From positions 141,096-205,095 of the forward strand of contig NZ_JAIUDA010000010.1 of NCBI RefSeq assembly GCF_020179835.1: a DNA stretch of 64,000 nucleotides, in the 5' to 3' direction. Source of the DNA: Pantoea sp. alder81. GTDB taxonomy: Bacteria; Pseudomonadota; Gammaproteobacteria; Enterobacterales; Enterobacteriaceae. The notes below the pieces were generated by a model. It saw only the letters and a program-made list of their open reading frames with translations. It made no database searches and was not told where the DNA came from. Shown one piece after another: positions 44,157 to 51,755 of this stretch. Each line of letters opens with the position of its first letter. Position 1 is the stretch's first letter. Position numbers and translations under genes: made by a program.

Positions 44157-45026
44157 TTATTCAATCCGTTTACCTTCAATCAGCCGCTGCACCAGTGGCG
44201 TCATGATTAACTCCATCGCTAGACCCATTTTACCGCCCGGCACCACCAGCGTGTTCATATGTGAAATGAACGAGCCCTGGATCATCGCCAGCAGATAAGG
44301 GTAAGCAATGCCTTCCAGTCCACGGAAGTGAATCACCACAAAACTTTCATCGAGCGAAGGGATTTCACGTGCGGCAAACGGGTTGGAGGTGTCAACGGTC
44401 GGCACGCGCTGGAAGTTGATATGGGTGCGTGAGAACTGCGGCGTGATGAAGTTGATGTAATCCTCCATCGAACGCACCACCGAATCCATCACCGCTTCGC
44501 GCGAATGGCCACGCTCGCCGGTGTCGCGCACCAGCTTTTGAATCCACTCCAGGTTGACGATCGGCACCACACCGACCAACAGATCGACATGCTCCGCCAC
44601 GTTCTGCTGCTGCGTGACGACGCCGCCATGCAGCCCTTCATAGAACAACACATCGGTGTTTTCCGGCAATGGCTGCCAGGGCGTGAAGGTGCCGGGCACC
44701 TGATTCCAGGGTACAGCTTCATCATAGGTGTGCAGATATTTGCGCGATTCACCTAACCCGGTTTGTCCGTAGTGCTTGAAGGTGTGTTCTAACAGACCGA
44801 AGTCGTTGGCTTCCGGGCCGAAATAGCTGATATGGCGACCCAGATCGCGCGCTTTACGGATCGCCATGTCCATTTCGGGACGGGTATAGCGATGGAAGCT
44901 GTCACCTTCCAGCTCCGCAGCGTGCAAATCCAGCTGCTGAAATATTTTACGGAAGGCAACGCTGGTGGTGGTAGTACCGGCACCGCTTGAACCGGTCACG
45001 GCAATGATTGGATGCCTGGCTGACAT
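44157..45026 (-). CDS. prkB: Putative phosphoribulokinase PrkB
   Basis: PrkB belongs to the phosphoribulokinase/uridine kinase family. The 289-residue product has the P-loop AVTGSSGAGTTTT, the segment EGDSFHRYTRPEMDMAI and the EGLHGG motif found in phosphoribulokinases. No Calvin-cycle genes are nearby, so the physiological substrate is unknown, as for the E. coli protein. It lies downstream of yheT-yheU in the same direction. Confidence 0.93.
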   Translation of the reverse strand: MSARHPIIAVTGSSGAGTTTTSVAFRKIFQQLDLHAAELEGDSFHRYTRPEMDMAIRKARDLGRHISYFGPEANDFGLLEHTFKHYGQTGLGESRKYLHTYDEAVPWNQVPGTFTPWQPLPENTDVLFYEGLHGGVVTQQQNVAEHVDLLVGVVPIVNLEWIQKLVRDTGERGHSREAVMDSVVRSMEDYINFITPQFSRTHINFQRVPTVDTSNPFAAREIPSLDESFVVIHFRGLEGIAYPYLLAMIQGSFISHMNTLVVPGGKMGLAMELIMTPLVQRLIEGKRIE

Positions 45027-45087
45027 AACAGAACTCCCTGTGAGGTCGGGCGATGAGCATTGTTACCACGAATTATCGTGCGGTGCA

Positions 45088-45306
45088 TTAACCGCGAAAT
45101 TCGCCTTTCGGCATAATGTTGACGGATTCATGCAGTTCCGACCACACCAGAACGACGTCCCCGCGTTCCAGCTGGCGGCGCACGTCGGCCACTTTCTGTT
45201 CCAGGCTGCGCTCCTGCTCACCGTAGTCGGTGCCTTCGCGCAGCACGAAGGTTTCAATCAGGTTTTCCAGCGTTGCGACTTCAAGTTCTTGCCAGGGAAT
45301 AATCAC
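45088..45306 (-). CDS. yheU: YheU family protein
   Basis: This 72-residue protein matches E. coli YheU (72) throughout (IIPWQEL, ENLIETFVLREGTDYGE, LVWSELHESVNIMP). Function unknown. I use the GTG at 45306 because it reproduces the family length MxIPWQ; the GTG at 45312 gives two more residues and overlaps the yheT stop as GTGA, so it is a real alternative. Either start is GTG with a weak ribosome-binding site, consistent with coupling to yheT. Confidence 0.88.
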   Translation of the reverse strand: MIIPWQELEVATLENLIETFVLREGTDYGEQERSLEQKVADVRRQLERGDVVLVWSELHESVNIMPKGEFRG

Positions 45307-45308
45307 GA

Positions 45309-46325
45309 TCACACATCCAGATAAGTTGAGAGCCAGTCAGGCACACGTTGTTCCAGCCACATTTTTGGCTTCATTAACGTACCGCCGACAAAGCCAACGT
45401 GACCGCCTTTTTGCGTCAGCTGATATTCAATCGAAGGCGACAGCTGTTCCGGCTGCGGGATCACCGCATCAGTCATAAAGGGATCGTCTTTAGCATGGAT
45501 GATCAGCAACGGTTTGCGCACGCCCGTGAGCAAGGGCATGGCGCTGGCACGTTGATAATAGTCGTTGGCATCCAGAAAACCGTGCGCGCGGGCGGTAATC
45601 GCATCATCAAACTCACGAATACGGCGGAATGCCCGTAGCTGGCTCAGTTCAACGGGCAACGTGCCGGGCCAGGCCAACAGTTTGCGCGTGGCATTCTGTT
45701 TCAGCTTGGTCAGCAAATAGTGCTGATAGAAACGAGAGAAGCCGGCATCGAGCTTTTCGCTGCAGGGCTCGAGCGCAAAGGGAGCCGAAATCGCGACGGC
45801 TGCATCCACAGGCACATCATTCCCCTGCATGCCCAATAAATAGGCCAGCATATTGCCACCGAGTGAAACGCCCACTGCTGCAGTAGGCACCGTGCCCCAT
45901 TCGCGCTGTAGCCAGTGCAGGAAATAAGTCGCGTCTTCGGTTTCACCGGAATGATAGATGCGCTCCAGGCGATTCGGCTCGCCGCTGCAGCCACGAAAGT
46001 GCATCACCACCGCCAGCCAGCCACGGGCCTGGCACGCTTGCATCAGGCCATGAGCATATGGGCTACGGAAGCTGCCTTCCAGGCCATGGAACATCACCAT
46101 ACGCGGCTTGTGGCGTGCCTGTGCCGGGTCTTCGCTCCACGCGAGATCGACAAAATCGCCGTCCGGCAGGTCAAGTCGCTGCCAGTGCGGGCGCAAGGTT
46201 ACGCGCCGACGCAGTATGCGCGGCAGCAGTGTTTGCAGATGCGCGTTACTGAATCCGCGCAGCGGTGTAAATCGCTCGCCGTTCAGGCGATCAAAATAGC
46301 TTGGGTAAAGGCTTGTCTGATGCAT
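45309..46325 (-). CDS. yheT: Alpha/beta hydrolase YheT
   Basis: YheT is a predicted esterase of the UPF0017/ABHD-type alpha/beta hydrolases. The 338 residues show FHGLEGSFRSPYAHGLM (oxyanion region), NFRGCSGE-type MHFRGCSGEPNR, the nucleophile elbow VGVSLGGNML, the acid in HAKDDPFM, and the catalytic His in KGGHVGFVGG. It precedes yheU and prkB. In E. coli yheS lies directly upstream; here 5.3 kb of other genes intervene. Confidence 0.94.
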   Translation of the reverse strand: MHQTSLYPSYFDRLNGERFTPLRGFSNAHLQTLLPRILRRRVTLRPHWQRLDLPDGDFVDLAWSEDPAQARHKPRMVMFHGLEGSFRSPYAHGLMQACQARGWLAVVMHFRGCSGEPNRLERIYHSGETEDATYFLHWLQREWGTVPTAAVGVSLGGNMLAYLLGMQGNDVPVDAAVAISAPFALEPCSEKLDAGFSRFYQHYLLTKLKQNATRKLLAWPGTLPVELSQLRAFRRIREFDDAITARAHGFLDANDYYQRASAMPLLTGVRKPLLIIHAKDDPFMTDAVIPQPEQLSPSIEYQLTQKGGHVGFVGGTLMKPKMWLEQRVPDWLSTYLDV

Positions 46326-46385
46326 AACTCGCTGATAGCTTCGATGGGTTGTTCGCTTTACTGGGTGAGGAGCACCCGAATATAC

Positions 46386-46988
46386 ATGGAACTGAGTCTT
46401 TTTTTATCAATGTTAGGTTTTCTTTGGGTCGCTGCCATCACGCCAGGGCCCAATAATATGTTACTTACCGCCTCAGGTGCTAATTTTGGCTTCCTGCGCA
46501 CCATCCCGCTGCTCATTGGTATCATGATTGGTATGCAAGTCATGTTGCTGATGGTGGCATTTGGCATCGGCGGCTTGATCCTGCTTTATCCTTCGCTGCA
46601 TCTGGTGCTGAAGATTGCCGGTAGCCTCTACTTGCTGTGGCTGGCGTGGAAAATCGCCACCGCCGAGTACGAGAAGCTGGAAACCGAAGACGCGACGGTG
46701 AAACAGATGCCGTTCTGGCAGGGTGGCCTGTTACAGCTGATCAACCCGAAAGCCTGGCTGATGGCGTTGGGTGCGGTGGCCAGCTTTAGCCTTGCGGGTG
46801 ACGCCTATCTGCATTCGGTGATTGCCATCAGTATCGGCATGGCGCTGGTCAACGTGGTCTCCGGTGTTATCTGGATGGGATTTGGTTCCATGATTGGCCG
46901 TTTTCTGCGCAGTCCGCGCGCGTGGAAAATCTTCAATCTGGCGATGGGTGCGCTGACAGCAGCCTGTGTACTGCTGATCTGGCGTTAA
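46386..46988 (+). CDS. LysE/RhtB-family amino-acid exporter
   Basis: This 200-residue inner-membrane protein has six hydrophobic segments and the LysE-family signature AAITPGPNNMLLTASGANFG near the N-terminus, plus the second conserved block GGLLQLINPKAWLMALGA. Relatives export cysteine/O-acetylserine, threonine or lysine; the substrate cannot be assigned. The start at 46386 begins MELSLFLSML; longer readings upstream lie antisense to yheT. It is convergent with the LacI-type gene with a 1-bp gap. Confidence 0.88.
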   Translation: MELSLFLSMLGFLWVAAITPGPNNMLLTASGANFGFLRTIPLLIGIMIGMQVMLLMVAFGIGGLILLYPSLHLVLKIAGSLYLLWLAWKIATAEYEKLETEDATVKQMPFWQGGLLQLINPKAWLMALGAVASFSLAGDAYLHSVIAISIGMALVNVVSGVIWMGFGSMIGRFLRSPRAWKIFNLAMGALTAACVLLIWR

Positions 46989-46989
46989 G

Positions 46990-47970
46990 TTAACTGGAGG
47001 CGCGTTCAACGCGCTTCCAGGGTAACACCTCACGCACCACTTCACTGTGCGGCTGGCGGATGCGGTTTAGTAACAGCTGAACACTGCGTGCGCCCAGCCG
47101 ATTCATTGGTTGTTCGATGGTGGTCAGTGGCGGATTGAGGCTGCTGGTGAAAGGAATGCCATCGAATCCTACTACCGCCAAATCCTCTGGTACCCGTAAT
47201 CCCGCTTCCAGCGCTGCATGGATCACGCCAACCGCCAGCACATCAGAAACGGCAAATACGGCGTCTGGTCGCTCCGGTAGCGCCAGCAGTTCACGCAGTG
47301 CGGCACTGCCCGCTTCACACGAAATGTTTTCCGCGTAAGCCACGCCACCCCAACTCAGTTCCAGCTGCTCCAGCGCTTCGCGATAACCGGCTTCACGCTG
47401 ATGCGAATAGAGATAGCGCATATCACAATTCACCAGCGCGATGCGGCGGCGGCCTTTGATGGCCAGATAACGCACGGTTTCGAATGCGGCTTCTTTATTA
47501 TCAATGGTGACGCTGGAGGCCGGGATCGATGGATCATATTCCGCACACTGTACCCAGGGCGCGTCGCCAATCATGCCTTTCAATTCCTGCAAACAGGCGG
47601 CGGCATCCATGGTGATGACGCCATCCACCACTTTGCCGCTCAGCAGCGCCAGATAGGCAGCTTCGCGCGGCAGTTGCGAAGCCGAATTGCACAACAGGAT
47701 GTGATAACCCTGTGCTTCGGCTTCAGCTTCAATGCCTTGCACCACGCGTGAGCAGAAGGGATTAGTGATGTCTGAAATTAACACCAGCAACATATGACTC
47801 TGGGCAGTACGCAGCTGACGGGCCAGCAGATTGGGCTGATAGTCACAGTGATTGATGGCCGCCAACACCTTTTCTCGCGTATCTGTACGCACGCCGGGAT
47901 GCTGGTTCAACACCCGAGAAACCGTGGCTTTAGACACGCCAGCAAGACGGGCAACTTTCTCAATCGACAT
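46990..47970 (-). CDS. LacI-family transcriptional regulator
   Basis: This 326-residue regulator begins with a LacI helix-turn-helix (SIEKVARLAGVSKATVSRVLNQ) followed by the hinge region YQPNLLARQLRT. A periplasmic-binding-protein-like effector domain follows (VLISDITNPFCSRVVQGIEAEA, GYHILLCNSAS, AVFAVSDVLAVGVIHAALEAGLRVPEDLAVVGFDG, PPLTTIEQP). It has some likeness to CytR/PurR-type regulators but the effector and targets are unknown. Neighbours are a LysE-type exporter and, divergently, tauABCD; control of either is only a possibility, since tau genes are usually run by the LysR-type Cbl. Confidence 0.88.
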   Translation of the reverse strand: MSIEKVARLAGVSKATVSRVLNQHPGVRTDTREKVLAAINHCDYQPNLLARQLRTAQSHMLLVLISDITNPFCSRVVQGIEAEAEAQGYHILLCNSASQLPREAAYLALLSGKVVDGVITMDAAACLQELKGMIGDAPWVQCAEYDPSIPASSVTIDNKEAAFETVRYLAIKGRRRIALVNCDMRYLYSHQREAGYREALEQLELSWGGVAYAENISCEAGSAALRELLALPERPDAVFAVSDVLAVGVIHAALEAGLRVPEDLAVVGFDGIPFTSSLNPPLTTIEQPMNRLGARSVQLLLNRIRQPHSEVVREVLPWKRVERASS

Positions 47971-48200
47971 GGATTTCAGTACCGCCAGTAGAGGTGAAAA
48001 ATCAGAAGCCTATCAATAGCACAGACGTTATGTGAGCGTGTGACATATTTCCGTCTTTACGCCTTCTTTGCATTTGCGCATTTCGCATAGCCTTGCCCGA
48101 TGTTGATCTAAGAACGGATTTTCATTAGGGATAATTTTTAATTCCTTTATGAAATTACCGCCGCTGGAGAAACTGCCGTCACGACATAACATTGGGGTGA

Positions 48201-49184
48201 ATGATGATGGCAGTGAAAAAAACAGTAACAGCAGTGGCGGCAGCATTGGCCCTGATGGCTTTTCAGGCGCAGGCGGTGAATGTCACCGTGGCGTATCAAA
48301 CCTCGGCGGAACCGGCCAAAGTGGCGCAGGCCGACAACACCTTTGCTAAAGAGAGCGGCGCGACTGTTGACTGGCGCAAGTTCGACAGCGGTGCCAGCGT
48401 ACTGCGCGCGTTGGCTTCTGGCGATGTGCAGATCGGCAATATTGGTTCCAGCCCGCTGGCGGTCGCCGCGACTCAGCAACTGCCTATCGAGGCTTTCCTG
48501 CTGGCCTCACAGCTCGGAAATTCCGAAGCGCTGGTGGTGAAGAAATCCATCACCAACCCGAAAGATCTGATCGGCAAACGTATCGCAGTGCCTTTCATCT
48601 CCACCACCCATTACAGCCTGCTGTCTGCGCTCAAGCATTGGGGCATTAAGCCTTCGCAGGTTCAGTTAGTGAACCTGCAGCCGCCTGCCATTATCGCGGC
48701 GTGGAAACGCGGCGATATCGATGGGGCTTACGTCTGGTCACCGGCGGTTAACGAGCTGGAAAAAGATGGCACGGTGCTGACCGACTCTTCTCAGGTGGGC
48801 AAATGGGGTTCACCGACGCTGGATGTGTGGGTAGTGCGCAAAGATTTCGCCCAGCAGCATCCGGAGATCGTCACCGCCTTTGCCCGCAGCGCGATTGAGG
48901 CACAGCAGTCCTACATCACCAATCCAGAACAGTGGCTCAAGCAGCCCGATAACCTTAGCAAGCTGTCGCGTTTGAGTGGCGTACCCGAAGCGGATGTACC
49001 GGTACTGGTAAAAGGGAACACCTACCTGACCGCACAGCAGCAGGTGGAACAACTGGGTAAACCGGTGAACAAAGCGATCGTCGATACCGCACACTTCCTG
49101 AAAGAGCAGGGCAAAGTGCCGGATGCCGCTAACGACTACAGCAGCTACGTCACCACGCGCTTTGTTGCGCCTTTGACGAAGTAA
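48201..49184 (+). CDS. tauA: Taurine ABC transporter substrate-binding protein TauA
   Basis: TauA is the periplasmic taurine-binding protein. The 327 residues have a signal peptide (about 1-25, ending AFQAQA) and a sequence nearly identical to E. coli TauA in key regions (VNVTVAYQTSAEPAKVAQAD, GDVQIGNIGSSPLAVAATQ, RIAVPFISTTHYSLLSALKH, GDIDGAYVWSPAVNELEKDG). Three ATG codons occur at the start; 48201 or 48204 fits the upstream GGGG(TGA) ribosome-binding site. It heads tauABCD and is divergent from the LacI-type gene. Confidence 0.97.
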   Translation: MMMAVKKTVTAVAAALALMAFQAQAVNVTVAYQTSAEPAKVAQADNTFAKESGATVDWRKFDSGASVLRALASGDVQIGNIGSSPLAVAATQQLPIEAFLLASQLGNSEALVVKKSITNPKDLIGKRIAVPFISTTHYSLLSALKHWGIKPSQVQLVNLQPPAIIAAWKRGDIDGAYVWSPAVNELEKDGTVLTDSSQVGKWGSPTLDVWVVRKDFAQQHPEIVTAFARSAIEAQQSYITNPEQWLKQPDNLSKLSRLSGVPEADVPVLVKGNTYLTAQQQVEQLGKPVNKAIVDTAHFLKEQGKVPDAANDYSSYVTTRFVAPLTK

Positions 49185-49194
49185 CGGAGGCCGT

Positions 49195-49962
49195 ATGCTC
49201 AGCATCACCAACCTGAATGCACGTTACGCCGGACAACCCGCGCTGCAGGATATCAACCTGCAGCTGGACCAACGCGACCTGCTGGTGGTGCTGGGACCGT
49301 CCGGCTGTGGCAAAACCACCTTACTGAATTTGATTGCCGGTTTCCTGCCGCTGGAGTCAGGCAGCATCACGTTAGATGGCAAAGCGGTGAAGGGACCGGG
49401 CGCGGAACGCGGCGTGGTGTTTCAGAACGAAGGGTTACTGCCGTGGCGTAACGTGATCGATAACGTGGCGTTTGGTTTGCAGCTGGCGGGAATGGAGAAG
49501 GCGGAACGCCATGCCATCGCCCGCCGCTTGATCCGCAAAGTCGGGCTGGAAGGGGCGGAAAAGCGTTTTATCTGGCAGCTCTCTGGGGGTCAACGTCAGC
49601 GCGTGGGGATTGCGCGTGCGCTGGCGGCTGATCCTCAGTTGCTGCTGTTAGATGAACCCTTTGGCGCGCTGGATGCCTTCACTCGTGAACAGATGCAAAC
49701 CCTGCTGCTGACGCTATGGCGGGATACCGGCAAACAGATTTTGCTGATTACCCACGACATCGAAGAAGCGGTGTTTCTTGCCAGCGAGCTGGTGCTGCTA
49801 TCGCCGGGACCAGGCCGCGTGGTGGAGCGCATCAAACTCGACTTTGGTCAGCGTTTTGCCGCCGGTGAGCCGTGCCGCAGCATCAAATCCGACCCGGCTT
49901 TTATCGAACGCCGTGAATACGTGTTGAACCAGGTCTTTTCCCAGCGGGAGGCGTTTATATGA
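49195..49962 (+). CDS. tauB: Taurine ABC transporter ATPase TauB
   Basis: TauB is the cytoplasmic ATPase of taurine import. The 255 residues show Walker A GPSGCGKTT, Q-loop VVFQNEGLLPWRN, signature LSGGQRQRVGIARAL, Walker B LLLLDEPFGALD and the switch His in ITHDIEEAVFLA. It follows tauA by 10 bp; its TGA overlaps the expected tauC ATG by 4 bp. Confidence 0.97.
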   Translation: MLSITNLNARYAGQPALQDINLQLDQRDLLVVLGPSGCGKTTLLNLIAGFLPLESGSITLDGKAVKGPGAERGVVFQNEGLLPWRNVIDNVAFGLQLAGMEKAERHAIARRLIRKVGLEGAEKRFIWQLSGGQRQRVGIARALAADPQLLLLDEPFGALDAFTREQMQTLLLTLWRDTGKQILLITHDIEEAVFLASELVLLSPGPGRVVERIKLDFGQRFAAGEPCRSIKSDPAFIERREYVLNQVFSQREAFI

Positions 49963-49985
49963 GCGCGGTGATTGATGAGAAAACC

Positions 49986-49988
49986 TAG
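49986..49988 (+). other. tauC: In-frame TAG at codon 10 of tauC
   Basis: The ATG at 49959, placed as in E. coli and overlapping the tauB stop, reads MSAVIDEKT and then TAG. The same frame continues as ARRRTLRWPFS and on through the whole permease, corresponding to the N-terminus of E. coli TauC. The stop is therefore an isolated nonsense codon, not a frameshift. Confidence 0.9.
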
Positions 49989-50039
49989 GCACGCCGACGC
50001 ACGCTGCGCTGGCCCTTTTCCCCACAGTTTTCCCTGAGC

Positions 50040-50786
50040 TTGCTGAGTGTAGCCGTGCTGCTGCTGGTGTGGTGGGGCGTGACGGCACTGGGTTTGGTGG
50101 CGCCGCTGTTTCTGCCGCCGCCTCAGCAGGTGCTGAAAAAGTTACTGCTGATCGCCAGCCCGCAAGGCTTTATGGATGCGACCTTATGGCAGCATTTGGG
50201 TGCCAGCCTGGCACGCATGCTGGTGGCGCTGTTCTTCGCGGCGCTGATTGGCATCCCGGTGGGGATTGCGATGGGCCTGAGCCCGGCGATTCGTGGGCTG
50301 CTCGACCCGTTAATTGAACTCTATCGTCCGGTGCCGCCGCTGGCCTATTTGCCGCTGATGGTGATTTGGTTTGGTATCGGCGAAACCTCGAAAATCTTAC
50401 TGATCTATCTGGCAATCTTCGCGCCTGTCACGCTCTCGACGCTGGCAGGGGTGAAAAATGCTCAGCAGGTACGGATTCGCGCGGCACAGGCTCTAGGCGC
50501 TTCGCGCTGGCAACTGCTGCGCTTTGTCATCCTGCCGGGCGCGCTGCCGGAAATTCTCACCGGTTTACGTATTGGTCTTGGCGTGGGTTGGTCGACGCTG
50601 GTGGCCGCTGAACTGATCGCCGCCACGCGAGGTCTCGGCTTTATGGTGCAGTCGGCGGGTGAATTCCTTGCCACCGATGTGGTGCTGGCCGGTATCGCGG
50701 TGATTGCCTTGATTGCCTTTAGTTTAGAACTGGGTCTGCGCGCTTTGCAGCGACGCCTGACACCCTGGAATGGAGAACAGCAATGA
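50040..50786 (+). CDS. tauC: Taurine ABC transporter permease TauC (N-terminus interrupted)
   Basis: TauC is the inner-membrane permease of the taurine importer. From 50040 the reading frame encodes 248 residues with all permease segments and the EAA loop (AAQALGASRWQLLRFVILPGALPEILTGLRIG region), closely matching E. coli TauC (275 residues). The native start at 49959 is cut off by TAG at codon 10. Translation could only begin at a later codon such as TTG 50040 or GTG 50055, just at the first TM, without a good ribosome-binding site. So tauC is either nonfunctional, expressed from such a restart, suppressed, or affected by a sequencing error. Its end overlaps tauD by 4 bp. Confidence 0.85.
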   Translation: MLSVAVLLLVWWGVTALGLVAPLFLPPPQQVLKKLLLIASPQGFMDATLWQHLGASLARMLVALFFAALIGIPVGIAMGLSPAIRGLLDPLIELYRPVPPLAYLPLMVIWFGIGETSKILLIYLAIFAPVTLSTLAGVKNAQQVRIRAAQALGASRWQLLRFVILPGALPEILTGLRIGLGVGWSTLVAAELIAATRGLGFMVQSAGEFLATDVVLAGIAVIALIAFSLELGLRALQRRLTPWNGEQQ

Positions 50787-51622
50787 ACGAACGTGTCACC
50801 TTTACCGCGCTGGGCCCGTATATCGGTGCGCAGGTCAGCGACCTCGATCTCAGCCGCCCGTTAAGCGACGCGCAGTTTGAGCAGCTTTATCATGGTCTGT
50901 TGCGCCATCAAGTGTTATTCCTGCGTAATCAGGTGATCACGCCGGAACAGCATCGTGCACTGGCGATTCGCTTCGGCGATCTGCACATCCATCCGGTGTA
51001 TCCGCATGCCGAGGGCGTGGAAGAAATTATCGTGCTGGACACCCATCAGGATAATCCGCCAGATAATGATAACTGGCACACTGATGTCACTTTTATCGAG
51101 ACGCCACCGGCGATTGCAATTTTAGCGTCGAAGCTGCTGCCGGAGAGCGGTGGCGATACGCTGTGGTCTACGGGCATTGCGGCCTATGAAGCGCTGTCAG
51201 AGCCGTTTAAGCAACTACTGAGCGGCTTGCAGGCGGAGCACGATTTTAAGAAGTCTTTTCAGGAATATAAGTACCGTAAGACGGAAGAAGAGCATCAGCG
51301 CTGGCAGCAGGCGGTAGCCAAACATCCGCCGGTGCAGCATCCGGTGATTCGTACCCATCCGGTGAGCGGGCGCAAGGCGCTGTTCGTCAATGAAGGCTTC
51401 ACAACGCGGTTACTGGGATTGAGCGAGAAGGAGAGTGAGGCGCTGCTGAATTTCCTGTTCTGGCACACGGCGAAGCCGGAGTTTCAGGTGCGCTGGCGCT
51501 GGCAGGAGAATGATGTGGCGATCTGGGATAACCGCGTGACGCAACATTATGCGAATGCCGATTATTATCCGGCGCGGCGAGTGATGCATCGGGCGACGGT
51601 GTTAGGGGATGTTCCGTTTTAA
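50783..51622 (+). CDS. tauD: Taurine dioxygenase TauD
   Basis: TauD is an Fe(II)/2-oxoglutarate dioxygenase that hydroxylates taurine, releasing sulfite and aminoacetaldehyde during sulfate starvation. The 279 residues (E. coli 283) show the facial triad His99 and Asp101 in NWHTDVTF and His255 in TQHYANADY, plus the oxoglutarate-binding Arg near the end in RRVMHRAT. Its start overlaps the tauC stop (ATGA). A REP-like palindrome cluster follows. Confidence 0.97.
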   Translation: MNERVTFTALGPYIGAQVSDLDLSRPLSDAQFEQLYHGLLRHQVLFLRNQVITPEQHRALAIRFGDLHIHPVYPHAEGVEEIIVLDTHQDNPPDNDNWHTDVTFIETPPAIAILASKLLPESGGDTLWSTGIAAYEALSEPFKQLLSGLQAEHDFKKSFQEYKYRKTEEEHQRWQQAVAKHPPVQHPVIRTHPVSGRKALFVNEGFTTRLLGLSEKESEALLNFLFWHTAKPEFQVRWRWQENDVAIWDNRVTQHYANADYYPARRVMHRATVLGDVPF

Positions 51623-51642
51623 ATGTGTGCGGTGGTGAGCCA

Positions 51643-51755
51643 GGTCGGCATGAATGCCGACCCTACAACAGGCACTTAACATGTAGGGGCAACACTTATG
51701 CTGACCTTTCAGCAGGCGCTTAGCATGTAGAGGTCAGCATCGATGCTGACCTCTA
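51643..51755. repeat. REP-like palindrome cluster between tauD and yheS
   Basis: Three palindromic units occur: GGTCGGCAT/ATGCCGACC (51643-51662), a degenerate one centred near 51695, and a perfect 28-bp palindrome at 51728-51755. The last two sit in a 44-bp direct repeat whose units begin CAGGCACTTAACATGTAG (51669) and CAGGCGCTTAGCATGTAG (51713). The third palindrome contains the yheS stop codon. Confidence 0.75.

Noticed and set aside
45915..46385. Extended N-terminus for the LysE-type exporter
   Set aside because: The extra 157 codons are antisense to yheT, and six-TM LysE proteins are about 200 residues, matching the start at 46386.
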